From Streptantibioticus_A sp037034305 (GTDB lineage: Bacteria > Actinomycetota > Actinomycetes > Streptomycetales > Streptomycetaceae), in the NCBI GenBank assembly GCA_037034305.1, contig JBAGJY010000026.1:31835-95834 (forward strand): DNA of 64,000 nt, written 5' to 3'. The position numbers and the translations under genes are program-made. Below the pieces are notes generated by a model. The model ran no database searches, was not told the DNA's origin, and was given only the letters and a program-made list of their open reading frames with translations. Positions 9,142 through 17,126 of the stretch are shown one piece after another (positions within the stretch are counted from its first letter, which is position 1; every line of letters begins with the position of its first letter).

Positions 9142-9585
9142 TCATCGGTGGCGTCGTCTGAAGACGACCATGCGCAGGACGGTGAAGCGCACCACGGTCA
9201 CCAGGGCGAAGCTCGGTGCGAGCACCAGGGTCTCCGCCGCTGGTGAGGCGGTGGGCCGGTAGTGGCGGAAGAGCAGGACAGCGCCTGAGGTGACCAGGTA
9301 CGCCAGGACGAACAGGCCACCCGCGGCCAGATGCGCCTGGAGGACCCGGACCGCGGTCCCGCGAAAGGTCAGTCGGCGGTTGGCCTCCGTGTTGAGGACG
9401 GTGACGACGAGGAGGGAGGCGAAATTGGCCAGGATGGGCGGCGACCAGTGGCGCAGGACCCAGTACAGGAAGGCCTGGGCCGCCGTGGAGGCGACACCGA
9501 TCACGACGAACCAGAGCACTTCCCTGCTCAGCGCGGTGCGGCCGGGCCGGGCGGAGGCGCTGTGCCGTGCGCTGAGGCGTCGCAC
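9142..9585 (-). CDS. GtrA-family membrane protein
   Basis: Small membrane protein of 147 residues with about four hydrophobic segments, likely translocating an undecaprenyl-linked sugar across the membrane. LNTEANRRLTFRG near residue 64-76 matches the family's conserved N-x-x-x-NRRxTF motif. I took GTG at 9585, after GATGGTGGG. Upstream codons in the same frame read as low-complexity Arg/Pro sequence and are not credible protein. Same strand as the GT2 gene 228 bp downstream. Confidence 0.82.
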   Translation of the reverse strand: MRRLSARHSASARPGRTALSREVLWFVVIGVASTAAQAFLYWVLRHWSPPILANFASLLVVTVLNTEANRRLTFRGTAVRVLQAHLAAGGLFVLAYLVTSGAVLLFRHYRPTASPAAETLVLAPSFALVTVVRFTVLRMVVFRRRHR

Positions 9586-9796
9586 CCCACCATCATGAGG
9601 CCACCGGGCGCCCCGTCGAGCGGTGCGGAGCGCCGGTTCGACCGTTCGGCTGGCGGCGTACATCCGCATGCACGCCAGACAAGGAAGGCCGACCCGATCT
9701 GTGCCAGTTTGGAGCTGCTGACTTAACGGGCACCGATGGCGCGGCGAGGTTCGATCCACCCCTTCGAGAGCCGGCCTGGGACAGAGGAGGCGGCCG

Positions 9797-9931
9797 ATGG
9801 GCAGTGACGAACGCCCGCCGGTCCCGGGCTCCGGCGAGCCGCAACGCCCGAGAACGGACGAGGGCCATACGCGGGGGCGCCTCGAGCGCGTTCGCGCTGC
9901 CGTGGCGGCGCGGGCCACCAAGGGGGCCTGA
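9797..9931 (+). CDS. Micro-ORF of 44 residues upstream of a membrane protein gene
   Basis: Begins ATG after an excellent ribosome site (GAGGAGG at 9784-9790, 6-base spacing) and ends TGA two bases before the next gene's ATG. The peptide starts MGSDERPPVPGSGEPQRPR and ends in a basic helix (GRLERVRAAVAARATKGA). No known domain is recognised. The strong ribosome site and tight spacing suggest a real, co-translated gene or leader of the membrane protein. Confidence 0.65.
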   Translation: MGSDERPPVPGSGEPQRPRTDEGHTRGRLERVRAAVAARATKGA

Positions 9932-9933
9932 GC

Positions 9934-10437
9934 ATGGCGCGCTTCGTCCGCTGGTACGGCTCCGGCCCCCTCCACCTGCTCGTCCTGATCGCCTCGTTCG
10001 CCATCACCGGCTACGCCCTGGTACGCCTGTTCGCCGTCCGCCCACTCGAGGTCGCGATCTGGTTCGTCGGCGCGGCGATCCTCCACGACCTGATCCTGCT
10101 GCCCCTGTACTCACTCGCCGACCTGTCGGCACACGCTGTCCTGCGGCATCGCGCCACTCGCATGCCACAACCACCGTGGATCAACTACCTGCGCGTGCCC
10201 ACATTTCTCTCCGGTGTGCTCCTGCTCATCTGGTTCCCCCTCATCTTCGCGCTGTCGACCCCCTACCCGGGTGCCACCGGGTTGTCCATGGACGTCTACC
10301 TCGGCCGGTGGCTGGCCATCACCGCCGTGCTCTTCGCCGCCTCCGCCCTTGCCTTCGCCCTCACGCTCCGCCGCGTCCGGCGGGCCGCCCGCGCCGACGA
10401 GGAACGACCTGCACCAGGTCACGACGCCGCGTCGTGA
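9934..10437 (+). CDS. Four-helix membrane protein, function unknown
   Basis: A 167-residue integral membrane protein with hydrophobic segments at about 12-32, 38-58, 90-108 and 122-144, ending in a basic, charged cytoplasmic tail. There is no catalytic motif; a conserved-looking HDLILLPLYS sits in the second helix. The ATG lies 2 bp after the stop of the preceding micro-ORF and relies on translation of it. It diverges from the gtrA/GT2 pair, so a link to envelope assembly is possible but unproven. Confidence 0.78.
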   Translation: MARFVRWYGSGPLHLLVLIASFAITGYALVRLFAVRPLEVAIWFVGAAILHDLILLPLYSLADLSAHAVLRHRATRMPQPPWINYLRVPTFLSGVLLLIWFPLIFALSTPYPGATGLSMDVYLGRWLAITAVLFAASALAFALTLRRVRRAARADEERPAPGHDAAS

Positions 10438-10608
10438 CGACCGGCCAGGACGGCTCGCCCTGCGCCGGGACCGCCTCGCCACGCGGCAGCGGGGAGACAC
10501 GACGTACGCCGACCGGACACCGAGCGCGGGGCGCGGCACCAGGCCGTGCTGGTGGTCGGCGACCGGGCGAGCCGAAACGTTCGTGATCATGTCAGTACGC
10601 TGCGACTC

Positions 10609-11586
10609 GTGCGAGAGAGCCTGGACGAGACCGAGCGGCGGATCGCCGCGGCGCTGCTGGTCGCGCCGCGCGCCTCGTGGCGCACGGTCGCCCGCTGTCT
10701 GGACCTGTCGGAGCGGACGGTGGTCCGCCGGGCCGGGCCGCTGTTCGCGGACGGCACGCTGCGCACCACGGCGGTGCGCGCGCCGGTGCACTTCCCGGAG
10801 CTGATCCCGCTGGCGCTGCGCCTGCGGTGCCGCCCGAACCGCATCCGCAGCACCGCGGCGGCGCTGGCCCGCAGGCGGGACACGCTGTGGGTGGACGTGC
10901 TCGGCGGCGGGGACGAGATCTGCGTGGTCGCCTTCCTGGAAGGACCGCGGGCGCGCGACCGGCTGCTGTTGCGCGACCTTCCGGCCACCCCCGACGTCTC
11001 GTCCTGGACGGCCCACGCCCTGCTGCGGGTGTTCCCCGCCGCGTTCTCCTGGACGGGCGGACTGCTCACCGGCGAGGAGGAGGCGCTGCTGCGCGCCGAG
11101 CACCCGGCCCGCGAGCACCCGCCCGCCCCCGTGCCGCTCACCGCCGCCGACCAGGCCCTCGTCCGCGGGCTGATCGCCGACGGGCGGGCCGGGTACGGCG
11201 AGTTGGCCGAGCGGGCGGGAATCGGGGCCCAGACCGCCCGCCGCCGCCTGGCCGCGCTGGTCGACCAGTGGGTGGTGCGGCTGGCCACGGAGGTGGACCT
11301 CGCGCTGCTCGGCGTACGGGCTGACGTGCTGCTGTGGCTGACCGTCGCCGCCGGTGAACTCGACGCCACCGCCGAGCGGTTGAGCCGTCATCCGCAGGTC
11401 CGGTTCACCGCCGCCACCACGGGCTCGTCGAACCTCATGGTGGCCGCCGCGGCCACGGACCTGGAGGCGCTGTACCGGTTCCTCACCGACACCATCGGCT
11501 CGCTCACCGGTATCGGCGCGACGGAGACCACGCCGGTGCTGGCCACCTTCAAGCGCACCGGACTGCTGCGCGGGCGCCGCGGCTGA
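10609..11586 (+). CDS. Double-module Lrp/AsnC-type transcriptional regulator
   Basis: A 325-residue regulator with two tandem Lrp-like halves. Each has a winged-helix start: LDETERRIAAALLVAPRASW near the N-terminus, and LTAADQALVRGLIADGRAGY about residue 180. A RAM/ligand-type beta-alpha region follows each, the second including VRFTAATTGSSNLMV. I chose GTG at 10609 because Lrp proteins start just before the LDE(T) helix; an in-frame start at 10546 would add 21 residues. It precedes a carboxylesterase gene by 148 bp on the same strand and may control it. Confidence 0.82.
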   Translation: MRESLDETERRIAAALLVAPRASWRTVARCLDLSERTVVRRAGPLFADGTLRTTAVRAPVHFPELIPLALRLRCRPNRIRSTAAALARRRDTLWVDVLGGGDEICVVAFLEGPRARDRLLLRDLPATPDVSSWTAHALLRVFPAAFSWTGGLLTGEEEALLRAEHPAREHPPAPVPLTAADQALVRGLIADGRAGYGELAERAGIGAQTARRRLAALVDQWVVRLATEVDLALLGVRADVLLWLTVAAGELDATAERLSRHPQVRFTAATTGSSNLMVAAAATDLEALYRFLTDTIGSLTGIGATETTPVLATFKRTGLLRGRRG

Positions 11587-11734
11587 ACCCTGCCACCGCT
11601 GGCGGGCAAACGTGAATTCTCCCCACCTTCCTGTCGCACTTGTGAACATGTGGGGGCGGGTTCTGGCCGGGCTCGTTCACCGGGTCGAAGCTGTGCCTCC
11701 CAAGGAAGATCCGAGGCGATGGAGGCGAGAGGGC

Positions 11735-13147
11735 ATGACGAGCAGCGGTGGGACGCAGGGGAACACGCCGGTGGTCACCGTCCCGGCGGGGCGGTTGCGC
11801 GGTGCCGTGGACGGGCCGCACGGGAGCGTCGCCGCCTTCCGCGGCATCCCCTACGCCGCGTCACCGATCGACGGGCTGCGGTTCGCGGCGCCCCGGCCGC
11901 ACCCGGGCTGGGACGGAGAGCGGGACGCGACGGCGGCCGGGCCGTCCGCGCCGCAGGGCCCCTCGCGGCTGGAGGCGGTGATGGGCGCCCGGATCCCCGA
12001 CTGGGACGAGGACGGCTGCCTCAACCTCAACGTCTGGACACCGGTTTCGGCGCTGCGGGAGGGGGCGCCGTCCCGCCCGGTGCTGCTGTGGTTCCACGGT
12101 GGCGCCTACACCAGCGGTTCCGGCGGCTGGGACTGGTATGACGGCGCCCGGCTGGCAGCCCTCGGCGAGATGGTCGTGGTGACGGCCAACTACCGGCTGG
12201 GCGCCCTCGGTTGGCTCCACCTGCCCGAGGAGGGCGTCGACAACCTCGGCGCCCGTGACCAGGCGGCGGCGCTGCGCTGGGTGTACCGGACGATCAGCGC
12301 CTTCGGCGGGGATCCGGCCCGTATCACCGTCGGCGGGCAGTCCGCCGGGGCCAACTCGGCGCTCGCCCTCGCCACGGACCCGGACACGGCGGCGATGGTG
12401 CACCGGGTGCTGGCCCAGTCGGGCGCGTTCGCGATAGCGGGCCAGGACCCGGGGGAGGCCGCCGAGTCGGCGCGTGGGCTGCTGCGCGCCCTGGGCCTGC
12501 CCGCCCCCGGCTCCCGCGGCCTGCTGGATCGGCTGCGCACCGCTCCGGCCAAGGAACTGCTGGACGCCTACGCCGAGTTGGCGGCACGAACCGCCCGGCC
12601 CGGCAGGATCGCCCCACCGATGGCGCCGGTGCTGGGCGGGGCCGGGTACCCACGCCCGCTGCTCGACGCGGTGCGGGACGGCGCGCTGGACGGGCGGCCC
12701 CTGCTGATCGGCACCACCACGCAGGAGATGACGGCGTTCCGGGTGCGCGGGGCGGAACTGGCCGCGGCCACCACGCGGTTCTTCAGCGCGGACAGCGATG
12801 CCATCGCGCGACTCAGCACGGCGCGCGGCGGCGAGGCGTACGTCTACCGCTTCAGCCGCCGCCCCGACCCGGACCCCGAGGGGCTCGGTGCCACACACTG
12901 CGCCGAACTGCCCTTCCTGTTCGGCACGTTCGACACCTTCCCGCACGCCCCGATGCTGGGCGCCGTGGACGACGCCGACCGCGCCCTGTCCCGGTCGTTC
13001 GCCGCCGCGGTCACCGCGTTCGTCACCGGCAACGCGCCGTGGCCGGTCTTCGAGGAGGACCGGCGGTACGTACACGGCTTCGACCGTCGCGGTGAGAACC
13101 AGGGTGGCGCCGCGCGCTTCGGTGGAACCGTCCCGCTGGCCAGGTAG
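11735..13147 (+). CDS. Type-B carboxylesterase
   Basis: Alpha/beta-hydrolase of 470 residues that hydrolyses carboxylic esters. Visible catalytic parts are the nucleophile elbow GGQSAGAN (Ser about residue 203), the acid in GTTTQEMTAF (about 330) and the His in GATHCAEL (about 388), plus the oxyanion-hole WFHGGAYTSG. ATG 11735 follows GGAGGCGAG; the 41 upstream in-frame residues look non-coding. It has no obvious signal peptide and so is probably cytoplasmic. A second carboxylesterase lies about 800 bp downstream beyond a TetR gene. Confidence 0.9.
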   Translation: MTSSGGTQGNTPVVTVPAGRLRGAVDGPHGSVAAFRGIPYAASPIDGLRFAAPRPHPGWDGERDATAAGPSAPQGPSRLEAVMGARIPDWDEDGCLNLNVWTPVSALREGAPSRPVLLWFHGGAYTSGSGGWDWYDGARLAALGEMVVVTANYRLGALGWLHLPEEGVDNLGARDQAAALRWVYRTISAFGGDPARITVGGQSAGANSALALATDPDTAAMVHRVLAQSGAFAIAGQDPGEAAESARGLLRALGLPAPGSRGLLDRLRTAPAKELLDAYAELAARTARPGRIAPPMAPVLGGAGYPRPLLDAVRDGALDGRPLLIGTTTQEMTAFRVRGAELAAATTRFFSADSDAIARLSTARGGEAYVYRFSRRPDPDPEGLGATHCAELPFLFGTFDTFPHAPMLGAVDDADRALSRSFAAAVTAFVTGNAPWPVFEEDRRYVHGFDRRGENQGGAARFGGTVPLAR

Positions 13148-13204
13148 GGCACGGGGACGGCCATGAGGTGAACGCTTCGCTGGCCGACGCGCGCTCGGCC
13201 GAAC

Positions 13205-13231
13205 GTGGCGGGGGGAACGCCCCCTCGCCAC
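13205..13231. terminator. Hairpin between convergent carboxylesterase and tetR genes
   Basis: GTGGCGGGGGG pairs with the CCCCC/CGCCAC arm around a short AACG-containing loop, with one G-T pair. It sits 57 bp after the esterase stop and 9 bp after the minus-strand tetR stop, so it can serve both. Confidence 0.6.
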
Positions 13232-13240
13232 CACTGGGGG

Positions 13241-13846
13241 TCAGCCGGTGCGTCCGGCGAACAGCCTGTCCAGGTACTGGTCCACAGCGGCGAACACCGA
13301 CCGGGGCTCGATCACGTTCAGTTCGATCAGGGTGGTGAAGCCGGTCAGGGCGAGGAGCAGATCGGTCTCCACCACCGGGTCGCGGTCGGGTGCTATGTGC
13401 CCGTCCGCGATCGCCTGGCGGACCAACTGCTCGACAAGGGCCCGGCCTTGGCTGATCCCGTCGCGTGCCCGGGCGTGGATGTTCTCGTCGTGCAGCGCCT
13501 CCAGGACGTAGGCGGCGCTCATCCGGCTGGTGGCGCGGGCGTCGGCGTGCAGCGGGAGCATCTCGGTGAGCATCAGCCGGAGCACTTCGCGCGGGTGCGG
13601 CTGGTCGCCGAGTTCCCGCAGGCCCCGGCTGACGCGCAGTGCGGTCTGCTCGGCCGCGAAGTCCATGGCGAAGGAGAGCATCGCCTCTCGCGAGGCGAAG
13701 TAGTGCTGCAACTGCCCAAGGGAGATGGCCGCCTCCTGTGCGACCTCACGCATGGTCAGGTGCGTGACGCCGCGCTGCTCCACCACCCGCCACAGCGCCC
13801 GGGCGATCGCCTCGCGGCGTCCGCGGTGGTCCACCTGTTTCGGCAT
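13241..13846 (-). CDS. TetR-family regulator
   Basis: A 201-residue repressor with an N-terminal helix-turn-helix (MREVAQEAAISLGQLQHYFA, about residues 32-51) and an all-helical ligand domain. ATG 13846 follows GAGGAG at ideal spacing; an in-frame start at 13888 would add 14 residues and read into the promoter. It is divergent from carboxylesterase 2 with a symmetric element between them, so it most likely represses that esterase and itself. Confidence 0.9.
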   Translation of the reverse strand: MPKQVDHRGRREAIARALWRVVEQRGVTHLTMREVAQEAAISLGQLQHYFASREAMLSFAMDFAAEQTALRVSRGLRELGDQPHPREVLRLMLTEMLPLHADARATSRMSAAYVLEALHDENIHARARDGISQGRALVEQLVRQAIADGHIAPDRDPVVETDLLLALTGFTTLIELNVIEPRSVFAAVDQYLDRLFAGRTG

Positions 13847-13880
13847 CGTCGGCTCCTCTGTGGGTCGCCTTTCCAATACG

Positions 13881-13896
13881 GTTGACATAATACAAC
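13881..13896. promoter_or_regulatory. Candidate TetR operator in the tetR/carboxylesterase divergent promoter
   Basis: GTTGACATAATACAAC has inverted arms GTTG and CAAC separated by 8 bases, in an AT-rich island rare in this DNA. It lies 35 bp upstream of tetR and 54 bp upstream of the esterase. It overlaps a TTGACA hexamer. TATAAC follows 14 bases later, short for a sigma-70 spacer. Confidence 0.55.
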
Positions 13897-13949
13897 TGAC
13901 CTATAACCCTTGGAAGTCCTGTGGAGGCCTGCTGGGGAAGGAAGTTGAC

Positions 13950-15440
13950 ATGGCTGACCAGCCGAGGGTGCGCACCGCGGAGGGTGTGGTCGAGGGCCGC
14001 TGGCGGCGGGGGCACGCGGTGTTCCGCGGCATCCCGTACGCCCAGCCGCCGGTGGGCGCGCTCCGCTTCGCCGCGCCCGCCGCGCCGCGGCGCTGGGAGG
14101 GGACAAGGCAGGCGGCCCGGTTCGGCCCCGCGGTTCCGCAGTCCGGGCCGGTGCGGGCGAGTTCGCCGGAGGCGGCGGACTGGCTGACGCTCAACGTCAG
14201 CACCCCGGATCCGGGCGCGGCGGGGCTGCCGGTGCTGGTGTGGATTCACGGCGGCGCCTACTTCGCGGGAGCGTCAAGCGACCCGATGTACGACCCGGCG
14301 GCACTGACCGGGGCCGGACTCGTCGTGGTCAGCCTCAACTACCGTGTGGGCGCCGAGGGTTTCGCCCTCCTCGACGGTGCCCCAGCCAACCGCGGACTCC
14401 TCGACCAGGTCGCGGCGTTGCACTGGGTGCGGCGCAACATCGCCTTCTTCGGAGGAGACCCCGCCCAGGTCACCGTGGCCGGACAGTCCGCCGGGGCGGG
14501 GTCGGTCGCCGCCCTGCTGACGATGAAGCCGGTGCGCGCCCTGTTCCGGCGGGCCATCACCCACTCGGTGCCGGGCTGGCACTGCACCCGCGCACTGGCG
14601 GAAAGCGTCGCGGCGGTGCTCGCGGACCGGCTCGGCACGGCACCCACCGCCGCCGCCCTTCGCGACGTTGACCCCTGGCGTCTGGCCGACGAGGTCACTT
14701 CCCTCAGCACCGACCTCCCCGGCTACCGGGAGAGTTGGGGACGGCTGTGCCAAGCGGGGATCGCCGTATGCCCCGTTGTCGACGGTGAGGTGCTGCGCGA
14801 AACACCGTGGCCCGCGCTAGCCGGTGGCCGGGCCAGCGGGACGGAACTTCTCGTCGGCCACACCCGCGATGAGTTCCGGCTGTTCACGGTCATGACCGGG
14901 CGGCTGGGCAAGTTCACCGACCAGGACGCCCACACCGCCCTGGAACTGTTCGCCCCGGCCCCGGGCGGCGCGGACGCCTACCGGGCCGCCCTTCCACAGG
15001 CCACGCCGGAGGAACTGGTGGAAGCGGTGTACTCCGACGCCTTCTTCCGCATGCCCTCACTGCACTTGGCCCAGGCCAACGCCGCGGCCGGTGGCACCTC
15101 GTACCTGTTCGAGCTGGAACTGGCCTCCCCGGCGCTCGCAGGGGTGCTGGGAGCCTGCCACAGCCTTGACGTCCCGCTGGCGTTCGGCACGCTGGACAGC
15201 CCCACCGGCAGCCAACTCGTCGGCGACCCGCCCGCTCCCGAAGCCGTCGCGGTGTCACGGGAACTCCAGCAGGCGTGGGTCCGTTTCGCCACCACCGGCG
15301 ACCCCGGATGGGCCGCCCACCGCCCCGGCCAGCAGCTCACCCGCGTCCTGGACACCGACTCCCGCACCGTGCCCTACCCCGAGCAGGCTTCCCATCAGAT
15401 CTGGCAGGGCCACAGCCCGTCCCCGTTCGACCTGCGGTAG
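13950..15440 (+). CDS. Type-B carboxylesterase (second copy)
   Basis: Alpha/beta-hydrolase of 496 residues. Oxyanion-hole motif HGGAYFAG, nucleophile elbow AGQSAGAG (Ser about 180), acid in VGHTRDEF (about 308) and catalytic His in GACHSLDVPLAFG (about 404) are all present, so it should be active. ATG 13950 follows GGGGAAGGAAG. It is related to, but clearly different from, the esterase at 11735. It diverges from its probable TetR repressor. The substrate is not known. Confidence 0.92.
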   Translation: MADQPRVRTAEGVVEGRWRRGHAVFRGIPYAQPPVGALRFAAPAAPRRWEGTRQAARFGPAVPQSGPVRASSPEAADWLTLNVSTPDPGAAGLPVLVWIHGGAYFAGASSDPMYDPAALTGAGLVVVSLNYRVGAEGFALLDGAPANRGLLDQVAALHWVRRNIAFFGGDPAQVTVAGQSAGAGSVAALLTMKPVRALFRRAITHSVPGWHCTRALAESVAAVLADRLGTAPTAAALRDVDPWRLADEVTSLSTDLPGYRESWGRLCQAGIAVCPVVDGEVLRETPWPALAGGRASGTELLVGHTRDEFRLFTVMTGRLGKFTDQDAHTALELFAPAPGGADAYRAALPQATPEELVEAVYSDAFFRMPSLHLAQANAAAGGTSYLFELELASPALAGVLGACHSLDVPLAFGTLDSPTGSQLVGDPPAPEAVAVSRELQQAWVRFATTGDPGWAAHRPGQQLTRVLDTDSRTVPYPEQASHQIWQGHSPSPFDLR

Positions 15441-15610
15441 GCCGAGCCGCGGGCACGGCGCCGCGGGCGGTGCGCGCACCGGGCTCACGGATGCCGCCGG
15501 GCCACGCGTCATCGGGGCGGAGTCCGTCGGTGGGCCGCGTGAGACGGTTGACCAGGCCCGCCCGAACGCGACGGACGGCGCCCCCGGCGGCAGGACAGTG
15601 GCCCCACGTC

Positions 15611-16376
15611 ATGGGCCCCCGGCGGCGTGTGGCCGCGCGGCCCGACCCACGCCGGGGTCTTTCACGAACCGACGCGGTGCTGGCCGATCCTCGGCTGGTC
15701 GCGGCAGCGGAACGGCTGGGGCGAGGGGCCGTCAAGTTCGCGGTCTGCCAGGCGCAGGACAGGGCCCGGCGCGACGAGATCGCGCCGAGCGACGCGGTCG
15801 GCGCGACCGTGCGCACGCTGCCCGCCACGGCCACCGCGCTACGCCCGGTGATCAACGCCACGGGCGTGCTGCTGCACACCAACCTCGGTCGCGCGGCCCT
15901 CTCCGAGCGGCCCGGCAGGCGATGCTCGCCGCCGGTAACACCGACATCGAGTTCGACCTCGCCACCGGGCGACCGCGCGGCACGGGGGCGCTTGACGGTG
16001 GTGGCGCTGCTGGGCCGGGTACCCGCGGCGCAGGTTGCGCACGTGGTGGACAATGGCGCGGCGGCCCTGGTCCTGGCCACGACCGCGCTGGCCCCAGGCC
16101 GCGAGATCATCGTCAGCAGGGGCGAGTTGGTCGAGATCGGCGACGGCTTCCGGCTGCCGGACCGCTGGCCCGCCACCCGCTGGCGCGTGCCCTGCGGGTG
16201 GACAAGGTGACCCTGGCCGCACTGGAGGCCACCCTCAACCACCCCGACACACCGACTCGTTCCGCGCTGCACGCCACCGCCTCGGCCCTGCGGGAGCGGG
16301 CCGAACGGCTGGCCGCGAGCCTGCTGGCCGACGGCATCCCGGCTCGGGCGGTCGACGCTCGGGCGGTGGTGGGCGG
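15611..16376 (+). pseudogene. selA: Decayed selA (L-seryl-tRNA(Sec) selenium transferase)
   Basis: The intact enzyme converts seryl-tRNA(Sec) to selenocysteyl-tRNA with PLP. From ATG 15611 the frame gives a good SelA N-terminus including the hallmark VINATGVLLHTNLGRAALSE. The frame shifts between 15907 and 15910 (AGNTDIEFDLATGRP is in another frame) and returns near 15975 for LVEIGDGFRLPD. At 16163-16171 it jumps in another frame to RHPLARALRVDKVTLAAL, which in SelA lies roughly 150 residues later. The lost block contains the PLP-binding lysine region. The tail ends at about AVDARAVVGG and abuts a selB-like fragment. It cannot make active enzyme. Confidence 0.87.
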
Positions 16377-16594
16377 TGCAGCCGTTCACCACCAGCACGG
16401 CGCGCGTCGCGCTCAACACCACCCGCAGGGTTGTCATCCCCCTGCTGGAACACCTCGACCAACTCGGCTGGACCGTCCGCCTGGACACCCACCACCGCCG
16501 CTGCACCCCGCGGGCACCGGCCGCGACGGTCGGTACCGGACGTGAACACGGGCCCGCATCGCGGACGGCGGCCAACGCAGGCGCGCCCGTTTGA
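16377..16594 (+). pseudogene. selB: 3' remnant of selB (selenocysteine-specific elongation factor), C-terminal winged helix
   Basis: Directly after the selA tail, a frame reads PFTTSTARVALNTTRRVVIP then LLEHLDQLGWTVRL. This resembles the last winged-helix module of SelB, which binds SECIS RNA. The GTPase domains (about 500 residues) are absent, and no start is present. Assignment rests on this short match plus position between selA and selD relics, so it is less certain than the others. Confidence 0.6.
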
Positions 16595-16763
16595 CAGCGC
16601 GTACGGCCGGTCCCAGTCGGGTCGGGCGGGGACCGGCCTTCGGGCTCCGCGGAGGTGCGCCGGGTGGAACGGGAGGCGAGCGGCGCATCCGGACCATTAC
16701 GCTCGTGAACAACCTGGTCAAGTCGCCATCGTGCTGCGGGGCTTGGCAGGATTTCGGGCGTGC

Positions 16764-16785
16764 TGTCAGTGGGGGGTACTAGAGT
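16764..16785 (+). promoter_or_regulatory. PafBC-type (RecA-NDp) DNA-damage promoter
   Basis: TGTCAGTGG (16764-16772), 7 bases, then TAGAGT (16780-16785). This matches the architecture of the LexA-independent actinobacterial RecA-NDp promoter recognised with PafBC. The ATG of the next small ORF starts 7 bases after the -10 element, so the transcript would be nearly leaderless. Confidence 0.65.
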
Positions 16786-16792
16786 CTAAGGC

Positions 16793-16978
16793 ATGCCCCC
16801 GAACTGCTCGCAGTGCTGCCGTCTGCCTGCTTCGGTGCGCCTCGCCGAAGCTCAGCGCAGGATCCGCGTGCTTGTGGCGCGGCGTGATCTGTCGGCCGAG
16901 GAACGGCTGGAGCTGGCCGCCTGGCAGCGGGCGTGGGTGGCCGCCTGGCGGGAGAGCCAGTACGTCGTCGCGGCCTGA
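16793..16978 (+). CDS. Small 61-residue protein, candidate DNA-damage-induced
   Basis: Reads MPPNCSQCCRLPASVRLAEA, continues as charged amphipathic helix (RRDLSAEERLELAAWQRAWV) and stops at 16976. The N-terminal CxxCC could bind metal. There is no ribosome site, consistent with leaderless translation from the RecA-NDp-like promoter just upstream. It is the only intact-looking gene inside the decayed selenocysteine region and is not recognised as a sel gene. It could be a real regulatory or repair accessory protein. Confidence 0.55.
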   Translation: MPPNCSQCCRLPASVRLAEAQRRIRVLVARRDLSAEERLELAAWQRAWVAAWRESQYVVAA

Positions 16979-17068
16979 AGCACGGGCAGCTCCTCGCCGT
17001 CGAGCCGCAGTGTTGCGACGGCACACGATGCGAAACCACGTTCACCGAGGTCAGCGGCGTGTACTGTG

Positions 17069-17125
17069 CGGAGGCGGACGGGAATCGAACCCGCCTGCCC
17101 GAGATCCTCGGGCACCTCGGTTTTT
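17069..17125 (-). pseudogene. selC: 3' half of tRNA-Sec (selC remnant)
   Basis: On the minus strand it begins in the anticodon loop (AAAAACCG). It continues with an unusually long variable arm (TGCCCGAG, ATC-complement loop, CTCGGGCA; perfect 8-bp stem at 17096-17114) and a T arm GGCGGGTTCGATTCCCGTC. It ends in the 3' acceptor strand CGCCTCC plus discriminator G. The long variable arm and the surrounding sel relics identify tRNA-Sec. The 5' half (acceptor GGAGGCG, D arm and anticodon triplet) is missing; at 17126 the sequence changes to the selD fragment. Confidence 0.78.
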
Positions 17126-17126
17126 G

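Noticed and set aside
13882..13907. TTGACA ... TATAAC as a sigma-70 promoter for carboxylesterase 2
   Set aside because: The spacer is 14 bases instead of about 17, and the TTGACA lies in the dyad; kept only as an operator candidate.
15091..16545. A 484-codon frame as one protein
   Set aside because: Its first half is out-of-frame esterase and only part of the second half matches SelA; it is a composite produced by frameshifts.
17069..17125. An intact tRNA gene or an attachment site
   Set aside because: Only the 3' half is present, so it is not functional. An att-site reading is possible, but no integrase or second copy is in the window, and flanking sel relics make a decayed selC the simpler reading.
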